A stretch of DNA of 64,000 nt, taken from Thalassia testudinum. Lineage: Eukaryota; Streptophyta; Magnoliopsida; Alismatales; Hydrocharitaceae. A program made the translations under genes and the position numbers. Below are positions 35,101 to 45,508 of this stretch, piece by piece. The stretch is from contig JAZHRO010000002.1 of the NCBI GenBank assembly GCA_037157565.1, forward strand, positions 32,322,501-32,386,500, read 5' to 3'. A model generated the notes under the pieces. It saw only the letters and a program-made list of their open reading frames with translations, had not been told where the DNA came from and did not search any database. Every line of letters starts with the position of its first letter. Position 1 is the first letter of the stretch.

Positions 35101-35945
35101 TAAACCTAAATCATGATGCATGCAAACCTTCTATAACTTAATATAGTTATTAACAAACCTAAAAGACATAATTAAAGTAACTTAGGTGTAATATTAGTCC
35201 ATTAAAATGGACTCATCAGCCATCCTCTGCGCAAAGTCGCCGAAGGTATGGCCTGCGTAGTACAGGGGTAGAAGGACCTATCTGAAGAAGGAGACGAGAA
35301 AGATAGGGGGGTTTCTGCAAGGGTCCAAAAAGCTAAGGGTCAAAAAGTAATTATTGAGGACCGTTTTGTAAAGTGGGTCAAGGCAACCTTTCCTTAGGTC
35401 CAAATTTTGGTATAACCCTAATTTGGACCTAAGGAATCCAATGCTGAGGTTGGATTTTAGGTTTGACCATGTTTGACCAAAAATTTTGCACAAAAACACA
35501 AATTAGGTTAAAAATTATGTATGGTTCTCAATCTAGGTCAACATAAGTTCCAATGGCCAAATTGAAGGTTCTAAACCCTAGGGATATTTTTTCATAAATT
35601 TTAGAGGATTTAATTGATTTTTATCTTGCCTGGAACTTCATGAATTAAAGCTTGTTTGTTTTAAGGTTAGAGAATGTCATTTAATTCTCGAATTTTCTCA
35701 TAACCCTTTCATGATTGAATCATCCCACTTGTTCTCTTATTAAGCCCATTTGACCTGTGTTTAGACCCTTAGAAATCCCGTTTATGTACTGTAATGGTAA
35801 AATTACAGTTTTACCCATTGTGAATTATTTTATACTCAGATTTGCAGTTCCCTAATTTAGGCTTTCCCTTAGGTTTTGTAGGAGCTTTTGTACACTTAAT
35901 TTGGTCAAAATGTGCTAGTTAGGGTTCATGATGAGGTTCTCATCA
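32119..35945 (-). repeat. C-family 5' LTR, truncated and interrupted by a solo E LTR
   Basis: The C LTR sequence is 32124-33326 plus 35224-35945 and matches 17247-19164 base by base in order. It starts at 35945 (TGATGAGAAC on the minus strand) next to the target duplication ATCCC. It lacks about the last 0.8 kb, lost with the adjoining leader when the B1/C junction at 32119 formed. The solo E LTR sits between two copies of GCCAT. Confidence 0.9.
33327..35218 (-). repeat. Solo LTR of family E (copy E1)
   Basis: 1892 bp, starting TGATGAGTCCATTTTAATGG on the minus strand and ending ...GGCTCGTCA, flanked by the perfect 5-bp duplication GCCAT (33322-33326 and 35219-35223). Near its 3' end the minus strand reads 'cctccctgtggacacgacccgctcttctgcgagtgg', the usual LTR-end block. 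There is no internal region, so it is a solo LTR left by LTR-LTR recombination. The GC-rich 298-codon minus frame at 34660-33764 is inside it and is not frame-consistent with the other E copy. Confidence 0.95.
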
Positions 35946-35950
35946 ATCCC

Positions 35951-36950
35951 CACCTCACTACACATGGAATTGGGTCTAGGCTACCTAAAACACATTGACA
36001 TCAACTTGCAGTTAGCCAATAGATCCATTACAAAACCAAGGGGTATTTTGGCGGATGTTTTAATCAAGGTTAATGATTTGCATTACCTTACTGATTCATG
36101 GTTCTGGACATGGACACCCCAAAATAGCTCAACCACACCCCAATTATTTTGGGATGACCTTTCCTGGCTACTGCCAAGGCGAGGATTGATCGTGAATCAA
36201 GAAATATAGAAATAGCTTCAGGGGATAAGATAAACCGATTTAATATTTTTGAGGTCTCAAAGAAGAATAAAATTAAGTGTGGTTCTATGGAGGAGCTTGG
36301 TAGAATAGAGGAAGTAATGGTCATACATACCTTAGACAACCTTTTAATGGCCAACTCAACCCAAACGCGGGAGGAAGATCACACGGTTACGGAAATAATT
36401 GAGGACAAAACAAAAATGCAACCAATTGTAGCAATGCAAGATGAGGAAGATATACATGAAATCAAAATCTTGTTGGATGACTCACATGATCATGATAAAA
36501 CCCAACAACATCCTTATCCTGAATGCTTAGAGTTTGAGGTCTAACTTGTGGGTGGGAATTCTAAGGATCAGGATGGTTGCTTTAAGAACCCAAAATGTGA
36601 GGATGAAATTGAACATTGGGGAAGAACTCTTCAAACATTAGGTATTCTAGAGTACCCACAAATCCCCAGCACATCACAAAACCCTTATCATCCTTTTTCA
36701 CCCAACCATTGCATAAATTTTATACCCAACCACACTTCTTCTGTAATAAATCAACAAAACTCCTATTGGAGACCATTTGGGCTCTCCCTGCACCACCAGC
36801 TTGCCACTTTCATTGTTCATCTATTTGGCATGCCCATTTTCACTCTCCGGGACCTATGCCTGGGGGCTTGGAAACTGTGTTGTTGTGGCCTCAATGTTTA
36901 GTTTTTTTTTTTTGAGCACCTCGCCTAGCTGAAGGAACTAAACTCAGCAC
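35951..36950 (+). pseudogene. A-family protease C-terminus and ORF-X-like tail (internal region 1)
   Basis: This continues the protease interrupted at 10367: HMELGLGYLKHIDINLQLANRSITKPRGIL at 35960-36050, then a frameshifted ILGRPFL region. Next is EELGRIEEVM...LDNLLMAN and an acidic stretch (to 36543), then a segment ending in FGLSLHHQLATFIVHLFG (36770-36840), which occupies the position of LGLHHNLVHICGPL in ORF-X. The conserved post-coding hairpin (GCTGA/TCAGC) follows at 36928-36948. No reverse transcriptase, RNase H or integrase lies between protease and this tail. Frameshifts and stops make it non-coding today. Confidence 0.78.
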
Positions 36951-38328
36951 ATGTAAAGACTGTTCCAAGCTGACTAGAGTCTCACGAAAACTAGGTGCTA
37001 TTCTTCCAGTTCTACTCTATTACATGCTTTCATTTTTCATGATGAGGACATTGCAATAGCTAAGCATGGGGGGTGGACATATTTTATAACCTTTTTGTCT
37101 GTTGTAACAGTAATTTCCTGTTATTTGATTCTTATAAAAAAATTTTAAAAATTTGAAAAAGATAAAAAAGGAAGGAAATTAGGAAAAGAGAACTTAGGCA
37201 TTTGGAAATTATTAACTTTAGGAAATGATACCAGAGGACCTAAACACTTAGACTCTTCAGGTCTTCGGGCTTAACTATCCCAGGTGTCCACTCAAATGTG
37301 GACTTAGTATCGAGTCCTCGCCATTTAAAATTCATTTTAAGTTGGTAAATAAATTCGGATGATAAATATGCGACTTATCAACCCACCCTCTGATTTGGGG
37401 GGACTTTAAGCCTAAGTATCTACACACTTTCTTTGCACTGACTCATTTTTTGACGGTTTCATCTGAAATTGGGTAGCTAATGAACTACCTAGGGTGGTAT
37501 GGCTGGCAAGTTGTCGGTGGTAACAGCTCATCAGCCGGTTGTCTAGAGCCTAACCACAAGACCATTTTCATTGTACTGCCTTTAGGTAAATCTTAGACCA
37601 GAGAAGCCACCTACTTAAAAAAAAAATAAACAAACAAAAAAGAAAAATAAAATAAAAAAATAAAAAAAGGAGAAAAAAATATATAACCACACTTCATCGC
37701 ACGAGTATGGCTGGCAAGTTGTCAGTGGTAACAACTCATCGGCCGGTTGTCTAGAACCCAGCTCACAATAAAATGCATAATAATTTCTAAAACACTTAGG
37801 GAAGAAGCGAGGAAGTAAAATAAGCCAGGGAGATATACATTGGGTTCACCCTTGTGTTGACCCCATAAATAAAAGAAGTAGGGAGAAAGCTACCAATCAA
37901 AAAGATAAACCTCTAGGCAAGGTCACCTAGGACAGAAACCTAAAGTCTGTTTTAACGGCCGCCTAGTGAGTCTTTCACTATTTTCACAAGATGCTTAGCA
38001 CTTAGAGTTCATTTCAAGTCTTGGACGGGTCGGGTAGCCGTAAAAAGTTATCTCGGAACTCTCAAACTCCAAAAGTACAAAAAAAATAGAAAAGAAGAAA
38101 AATAATAAAAAAATGTATCTTCCCTTTTCAAATAAGGCGAGGACTTGGGCGGTCTGCATTTTGGCAGGCACCCAGGTACTGTTGAGTTTTCATAGTTTAG
38201 GTCCTTAGTTGAAATTTTCTATTTTTAATAAATGACTTAGGCCTAAGCGATCTAATCCTAATTCTACTTTTATACATAACATTTATGTTAATTTTGCTAG
38301 GGACTAGCAAAAGATAGGCATGGGGGTA
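36951..38328 (+). other. A-family 3' noncoding region 1 with both polypurine tracts
   Basis: Internal polypurine box near 37041-37076 (gatgaggacattgcaatagctaagcatggggggtgg), hairpin modules with cores GTTGTCGGTGGTAAC at 37510-37524 and GTTGTCAGTGGTAAC at 37718-37732, and the terminal polypurine tract AAAAGATAGGCATGGGGGTA at 38309-38328. Same order as in family B. No gene. Confidence 0.85.
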
Positions 38329-39766
38329 TGATGTAAACATATTTATTTATTAAGGGTAAAATGCCTATTCATGCATCTTCCTAGCTTAGATTTGCATTTC
38401 ATGTTACAAATATTGCATAGCATGCATCATTCTGCATTTAGAGTAGTATATAATTTAGGTTAATTGTGTCCTTTTTGTGGTCAGGAGAGGGGGATACTTA
38501 TTTCGGAGCCTCGGATTGACGATCCGACCATACGGATCTGATCAAGACGACGATCGGAGTCCCGTAGCACCATATGCAGTCTGAGGAAGATCAATGGCCA
38601 AGGGACTAGTTGACATAATTCAGAGCTTCAAATGACAAATCCGACCCTGTGGATGGATTCGGGTTGACGATCGCAACCTAACAACGCGAAAATTGACTCA
38701 ATCCGACCTCTGTAGCAGCCCTTACAACGAAAAGAAGATGGACGGTCCAGATTGCACCACGTGGCGCAGCCCAGGCCGCCCATGGACATGCACGTGCCAC
38801 CGCATGCATGTAGTAGCGTGGGTGCGAGCATGCGCATGGAGGCGCACATGCACACAGCATAGAACCAGTGCGTGAGCATGCGTGTGCGCAACAAAGGCGG
38901 GGATAGTGCGTGCCAGCGACGCATGAACTAGACTTACAGCGATGCTTACAACTGTCGCTAATTCTTCACAAGCTAGCAAAGTCGGCTATGGGTGTGAGTA
39001 GGCATGAGCTGTCTATAGTGACGCTTCCAGTGATGGCCTGGAGGTCACTAAAGCTCCCATGCCTATTTTTGCCTCTTCTTCTCCACTATAAAAGGACCTA
39101 CACCCCCTCCCTTCTAAACCATCTCTACCTACTCTACTCCCAAGCTCTAGCAAGCCTACCAACGCTCCATTAGAGCTTGTTCTCAAGCTCCCAAGGCTCC
39201 TATTAGTGTAGCAAACCTCTACCTCACCAAATATTCATCAATCTTCCCATCCCCATTCGTAGGTCACCTTGGAGCCATCCTCTCACCTCCTTTCTGGTAG
39301 CAGATCATTTGTGTCTTCTCACCTCCATTCCGGAGCCACGCCGAAGCTTTCCTTTACCCGACGCCCTCCTACATCTCACCTCCGTCGTCCTGCTCCTCAC
39401 CTTCTTCGTCCGAGCTTCCGCCAAGCATCATTGTCTCGCCGAACAGCCGATTCGAGAGATTTCCTCTCACCCCCCTCTTTTTATGCTTTCATAGTTTATT
39501 TAATAGACATTAAAGTGATATCTATACCATATTTTTTCCTTCTCTATCTTGTGATTCGTTTGCTTATTTTCTTCTTACAAAAGTACAAAAAATAACAAAA
39601 TCCTAAAATAACAAAAAGAAACAAATCGAAGCGTGATTTTCAGTTAAAGTAAACATCGCCTCCCTATGTTCAACCTGGGACTCCCTTACAGTTTCGGTAT
39701 AAATTTTATTTGACCACGAGTTTTGCAACTTTGACGATGGGTTACTTGTAACCTTGATTTCAAACA
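38329..39766 (+). repeat. A-family LTR (A2)
   Basis: Starts TGATGTAAAC after the polypurine tract and ends near ...TTCAAACA at 39766. TATA box TATAAAAG at 39087-39094. Colinear with A1 throughout, including the CT-rich leader and the 'tatgttcaacctgggactccc' end block. A slightly shorter 1438 bp. Frames at 38628-39595 lie within it and are not genes. Confidence 0.88.
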
Positions 39767-40960
39767 TGCGAAACACGTGAGACCAAGTAGTATTGTTTGA
39801 TAACACAAGCACACTGATCTTAAATAAGCTACCCGCTAAGAAGTAGGACCCGGGAGCCCTGCTGATTTCCTGCACAATAGGAAACACTACTTCTGACCGA
39901 GCCCTCCTCAACTTGGGTGCTTCCATTAATGTGATCCCCGCCTTACTGCATATGGAACTAGGTCTAGGCTACCTGAAGCACACTGACATAACCTTGTAGT
40001 TAGCTGATAGACCCATTACAAAACCAAGGGGTCTTCTAGAGGATGTTTTAGTCAGGTTAATGATTTGCATTACCTTGCTGATTTCATGGTCCTAGAAATG
40101 GAAGCACAAAAATTTCTCAACCACACCTCGATTATTTTGGGAAGACCTTTCTTGGCTACCGCCAAGGCAAGGATTGATTGTGAATCGGGAAATATAGAAA
40201 TGGCCTTTGGGAATAAAATAAATCGATTTAATATTTTTGCATCCTCAAAGAAGGATAATATTAAGTGTGGTTTAATGGAGGAGCTTGGCAGAATAGAGGA
40301 GGTAATGGCCATACATACCTTAGACAACCTTTTATGGGCCAACTCAATCCAAACTCAGGAAGAAAATCACACGGTTGCAGGGATAATTGAGGACAATTAA
40401 GACATACTACCAAGTGTGGCAACCTGAGATGAGGAAGATATTCATGAAATTGGAAATTCATTGGATAATTCACATGATCAAGTTAAAACCCAACAATGTC
40501 CTCATCCTGAATTTTTAGAGTTTGAGGTTCTACTTTTGGGTGGGAATCATGAGGATCAGGATGGTTGTATTAAGCACCCTGATTGTATGGATGAAATTGA
40601 ACTTTAGGGAGAAACTCTTGAAATGTTAGCTATTCTAAAGTACCCACAAACCCTAACACATCACAAAACCCTCATTGTCCTTGTTCACCCAACCATTGCA
40701 CAAGTTCTATATCCACCCACACCTCCTCTGTACTGAATCAACAAAATTCCTATTGGAGACCATTTGGGCTCTCCCTGCCCCACCAGCTTGCCACTTTCAT
40801 TGATCATCTCTTCGGTAAGCCCATTTTCACTCTACAGGACCCATATCTAGGGGCTCGGAAACTGTGTTATTGCAGTCTCAATGTTAGTTATTTTGATTGA
40901 GGACATCACCTAGCTGAAGGCATCAAACTCAACATGTGTAAAAGACTATTTGGAGCTGAT
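39767..40960 (+). pseudogene. A-family protease and ORF-X-like remnant (internal region 2)
   Basis: Starts 17 bases after the LTR end directly in protease (APLISC at about 39855, then LNLGASINVIP where the catalytic Asp codon now reads Asn). It continues through FMVLEMEAQ, IILGRPFLATAKARIDCESG and EELGRIEEVMAIHTLDNLL (40065-40400). The ORF-X-like tail is at 40500-40870. As in internal region 1, no pol enzymes follow the protease, so both copies share the same pol-less layout. The gag region is missing here entirely. Confidence 0.82.
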
Positions 40961-42877
40961 TAGAATCTCACAGAAATCAAGTGTTATTCTTCCAATTCTG
41001 CCCTCTTGTATGCTTTTATCTTTACAATGAGGACATTAATTAGCTAAGCATGGGGGGATGGATATTTTGTGGAACAATCATTTTGTCAGCCCGTAACAGT
41101 AATTTCCTGTTATTAAAAAAAAAAGAACTAGGAGAAGAGAACTTAGGCATTAGGAGTTGCAAACTTTAGGAATTGATACTTTGGGACCTGAATACTTAGA
41201 CTCTTCAGATCTTCGGGCTTAATTAGCCCGGGTGTCCACTCGAATGTGGACTTAGTCTCGAGTCCTCGCCAATTAAAACTCATTATTAATTTAGCTAATA
41301 ATTTGGGTTGATTAGTATGCGACTTGTCAACCCACCCTCTGATTTGGGGGGACTTTAAGCCTAAGCATCTACACACATTTTTTTTGCACTGACTCAATTT
41401 TTGACAATTTCTTCAAAAATTGGGTAGCTAATGAACTATCTAGGGTGGTATGGCTGGTAAGTTGTCGGTGGTAACAGCTCATCGGCCGATTGTCCAAAGC
41501 CCAGTCACAATACCATTTTCATTGTATTGCCATTAGGTAAATCTTAGATCAGGGAAGCCACCTAGTTAAAAAGAAAAAGAAAAAAGAAAAAAAAAGAAAA
41601 AGGTGAAAATAAAAAAATAAAACCACACTTCACCGCACGATTATGGCTGGCAAGTTGTTGGTGGTAAAAGCTCACCGGCCGGTTGTCCAGAACCCAGCTC
41701 ACAAAAAAGAGAATGCACAATAATTCCCAAAACACTTAGGGAAGAAGCAGGGAAGTAGAATAAACTGGGGAGATATACACTGGGTTCGCCCTTGTGTCGA
41801 CCCTATAAATAAAAGAAGTAGGGAAAAAGCTACCGTTCGAAAAGAACTGGGTTCGCCAAGTCAATTTTATTTTTTAATTTGATAAATAAACTAGGATAAT
41901 AAGTACACGACTTATCAACCTATCCTATGATTTGAGGGGATTTTAAGTCTAAGCATCTACATACTATTTGCACTGACTCACTTTTCAGCGGTTTTTATGG
42001 AAACTGGGTAGCTAATGAACCATCTAGGGTGGTATGGCTGGCAAGTTGTCGGTGGTAATAGCTCATAGATAGGTTGTCCAGAGCCCAACCACATGACCAT
42101 TCTCTTTATACTACCTTTAGGTAAATCTTAAATTAGGGAAGCCACCTACTTAGAAAAAAAAAAGAAGAAAAAAATAAAAAAAGAAAAAAATAGAAAAAAG
42201 GTGAAAATAAAATATAAATAAAATCAAATTTCACCGCACGAGTATGGCTGGAAAGTTACCGTGGGTAACTGCCCATTAGCTGGTTGTCCAGAGCCCAGCA
42301 CACAAAAATGCCAAATAATTCCCAAAACACTTAGGGAAGAAGCGGGGAAGTAGAATAAACCGGGGAGATATACACTGCGTTCACCCTTATGTTGACCCTA
42401 TAAAAAAATAAAAAAAAAGTAGGGAGGAACCTACTGATTAGAAAGATAAACCTCTAGGTAGAAATCTTTAAAGTCACCTAGGGTCATAGAAACTTGAAGT
42501 CCATTTTAACAGCTGCCTAGTGAGTCTCTCACTATTTTCACAAGATGCTTAGCGCTTAGAAACCTTCCGAGTCTTGGGTGGGTCGGGTAGCTGTAAAAAG
42601 TTATCTCGAAACTCTTAAACTTCAAAAGTCCAAAAAATTAGAAAAGAAGAAAAAGCAAAAAAAAAGTATTTTCCCTTTCCAAATAAAGCGAGGGCTTGTG
42701 CAGTTTGAATTTTGGCAGACACCCCAGTACTGTTGAGTTTTTGTTACTAGGCCTTTGGTTGAAATCTTCTAAAGCAACCAAAAAATCATGCCTAAGTGAT
42801 CAAATCCTAATTCTACTTTTATACATAGCATTTAGGTTAATTTTTCTAAGAACTCGCAAAAACTAAGCATAGGGGTA
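40961..42877 (+). other. A-family 3' noncoding region 2, with duplicated hairpin block
   Basis: Internal polypurine box near 41027-41062. The block holding the paired hairpins is present twice: modules at 41461-41475 and about 41654-41668, then again at 42045-42059 and 42255-42269, joined near 41850 at 'gggttcgcc'. The last copy is a perfect hairpin GTTACC-GTG-GGTAAC. The second block looks closer to the B-type version, so it may be a recombined rather than a simple duplicated segment. Terminal tract (aaaactaagcataggggta) at 42858-42877. The frame at 41143-41397 is not a gene. Confidence 0.75.
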
Positions 42878-44652
42878 TGATAAACACGCATAAATTCATG
42901 ATAAAAAGCTTATTTATGATGGTTTCTAGGCCTAGCATTGCATATGATAGTGTAAATATTGCATAACATTTAGTGCATTGCAATTAGGATAGTTGTATAT
43001 TCTATACATTTATTCCAACACTTTATATGTCCAGGACGCAGTGCAACATCTTTACGGGCTTTAGATGAAGAATCCGACCGTACAGATGGATCCGGAGCGA
43101 CAATCGCAGTCCGTCAGTGCAAAAATCACCCCGATCAGAACTCCGTAGCATCCTCTATTAGAAGAAGAAGATGGACGGCCTAGATGGTTCCATGTGGTGC
43201 CATCTAGGCCGCCCTACACGAAACACAGCCTCCCCAGCTTCACGCAAGGAGTGATCCTAGTAGTTGGATCTCAATCCAACGGCTGAGAAACGGTCTACAT
43301 CGGCAGGCTTCTCCTTCAAAGCACAGCAAGGAAAGCTTCATCGCGACTGTTGGATCTTCATCCAACGGTCGAGGCGTGCAGCTGCACCTCATCTCCAGTC
43401 GACCAAGCATCTTGTTGGCCAAACGGTAGCGCACTCGCTCCTCAAATGAGAGGTGTGGGTTCGAGCCTCAATCCTCCACAACCACTCTAGCGCTGGAAAA
43501 ATTGGACCGCTCGATCTTAATCAAGCGGTCGAGATTACTCACACACGATCTGATGCCACCCAACAACGCAAGGAGGCATGCCAGATCGCACGCGTGTAAT
43601 CAGAGGTGCTCATTTAAGGCAACCGAATGTGCTCTCGATCGTCGGATCTTCTCCATGCGCATTCAAACTAGTGAGGGCGTGATTCGTGGGCACCTCCCAG
43701 CCATGCAATGAAGAATGCAATGACTCCCAGTGAGTGCGGAATTCAAATGCGATCAAGCGCGCGCTTCCTCTTCGCAATCTCAGCCATCTGCACCTGATCC
43801 AACAGCTGAAGCTCTTTGTGCACTATGCCAGCTGCAGCTGCGCTTCCTCATGCCAGCAGAGGTGCTTGAATGTTTAGCAACACCCCTGGTGGGTCTTTAA
43901 CGATGTTTTAAATGTCGCTGAAGACCCATGCGTGCAAAACACCTCCATTCCTCCACTATATAAACCCCATGACCCCTTCCCTTCCAAAGCATCTCTACCT
44001 ACTCTACTCCCACCTACTCCTAAGCTCTAGTAGCCTACCAAAGCAACCTTAGAGCTTATTCCCAAACTCCAAAGGCCTCCTATTAGTGTAATGCTCCTAC
44101 ACCCCACCAAATATTCATCCTCCATCTCACCACCTTCATCGGAAGCCTCGGAGCCGTCCTCCCACCTCCATTCCGGTAGAAGATCACCTTCATCTCCTCA
44201 TCCCCATTCCAGAGCCTTGGTGAAGCATTCCTCTACCTGACGTCCTCTTGCATCTCACCTCCGTCGTCCAACACGTCACCCTCTTCGTCCAAGCTACTGC
44301 CAACTGCCATCGTCTCACCAAACAGTCGATTTGGGAGATTTTGTCTCACCCCTATATCTTTTGTTTTCCTCAGCATATTGTAATAAATATTCGCATGATA
44401 GATTTGTTTCCATCTCCTTTGTGAGTTATCTTGCTTGCCTTTTTTTACAAAAACACCAAAAAATCACAAAACCCTAAAACACCAAAAAGAAACAACAAGA
44501 AACATGGATTTCAACGAAAGTAAACGTCACTTCCCTATGTTCGACCTGGGACTCCCTTTGAGTTTCGGTTAAAAATTATATTTGATAATGTCTTTTGTGA
44601 ACTACGATGATGGGTTCTCGAAATCATGATTTTATTTCGCCAAAACCCATAC
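42878..44652 (+). repeat. A-family LTR (A3), diverged
   Basis: Starts TGATAAACACGC after the polypurine tract and ends near 'acccataca' at 44652. TATA box TATATAAA at 43957-43964. It shares the A leader text 'catctctacctactctactccc'. It also has the tRNA-like segment (about 43420-43470) with a B box GGTTCGAGCCT at 43458-43468 and resembles tRNA-Ala in the 'ggtagcgcactcgct...tgagagg' part. It is the most diverged of the three A LTRs. Confidence 0.78.
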
Positions 44653-44880
44653 ATCACGTAGCACCTTATGCAGTTTGAGGAAGATCAATGGCTAAGAGAC
44701 TAGGTGATGCAATTCGGAGCTTTAAATGACAAATCTAACTGCATGGATGGATTCGGGTCAACGATCACAGCCCAACGATGCAAAAATCGACCCAATCCTA
44801 CTTCTTTAGCAGCCCCAACAAAAGAAAGAAGATGGATAGCCTAGATCACGCCACATGGCGCTATCTAGGTCGCCCATGGG

Positions 44881-45160
44881 CATGCACGCACCACCGCATG
44901 CAAGCAGTGCACGAGCACGCGTTGTGCATGGGTGCATACAGCAATGGGGCATGCAGAGTGTGTAGAACGTGGGGGCAACGCAATGCCAGCAGGCGCATGT
45001 GACACGGGGGTGCAGGGTGACATGCACGCACCACCGTATGCAAGCAGCGCATGGGCACGCGTTGTGCATGGGTGCGTACAGCAATGGGGCATGCAGAGTG
45101 TGTAGAACGTGGAGGCAACGCCATGCCAGCAGACGCATGTGACACGGGGGCGCAGGGTGC
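44881..45160. repeat. Two tandem copies of a 140-bp unit in LTR B4
   Basis: 'catgcacgcaccaccg' starts at 44881 and again at 45021. The units match along their length (tgcatgggtgc, cagcaatggggcatgcagagtg, cgcatgtgacacgggggcgc) with a few substitutions. CpG-rich and CA/TG-rich. The overlapping minus frames at 44806-45231 reflect this repeat. Confidence 0.92.
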
Positions 45161-45508
45161 GCGCGTGAGTGCTGCGCGTGGGCGTGTAAGCTAAACCTTT
45201 GGCAACGCTTGCAGTGAATCTTCAGCGACATTTACGTCTATCACTAAATGTCCTATGTACGAAATGGTTCCTTTCCTCTACTATGAAAGGATCCCTACCC
45301 CTCCCATTCTTCTTCATCTCTTCCTTTCTCTCCCTCACCACCTCCAAGGCTCTAAAGAGTGCCTGTCCCAAGCCCAGGATGCTCTTATAGAGTAGAAAAT
45401 GAAATATTTGTCCCACCTCTCATCCCCATTCGTAGAGCATCCCGTGACCATCCACTCACCACCTTTGGGAAGTAGATCCTCGCCGTGATGCCATCTTGTC
45501 CTGCCCTC

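Larger units (their letters stand above)
10373..35945 (-). mobile_element. C-family Ty3/gypsy element (Athila/Tat type) inserted in A protease, with three nested insertions
   Basis: The same 5-bp target duplication ATCCC flanks it at 10368-10372 and 35946-35950, and joining the flanks restores the A-family protease colinearity seen intact at 39900-39960. On the minus strand the order is: 5' LTR (35945 to about 32124, cut by a solo E LTR), gag (about 25030-24376), protease (24321-23326), reverse transcriptase and RNase H (23319-21827), integrase (about 21760-20859), noncoding region, polypurine tract (19165-19186) and 3' LTR (19164 to 10373, cut by a B element). The leader, primer site and gag N-terminus were lost at the B1 insertion. 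The LTR starts TGATGAG and ends ...CGACTA rather than the usual CA. Confidence 0.9.
8072..44652 (+). mobile_element. Head-to-tail array of A-family LTR elements, heavily nested
   Basis: Three A LTRs (8072-9569, 38329-39766, 42878-44652) alternate with two A internal regions on the same strand, and each LTR is preceded by its own polypurine tract. Internal region 1 is 9570-10367 plus 35951-38328. Internal region 2 is 39767-42877. Both carry only protease-region coding remnants and a short ORF-X-like tail, with no reverse transcriptase, RNase H or integrase. This suggests family A is non-autonomous or arose from a pol-deleted founder. A 25.6-kb C element interrupts internal region 1. Head-to-tail arrays of this kind are usually explained by unequal LTR-LTR recombination. 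Confidence 0.8.

Noticed and set aside
44881..45160. Possible CRISPR or satellite array
   Set aside because: Only two adjacent 140-bp units with no spacers, inside an LTR; a simple tandem duplication.
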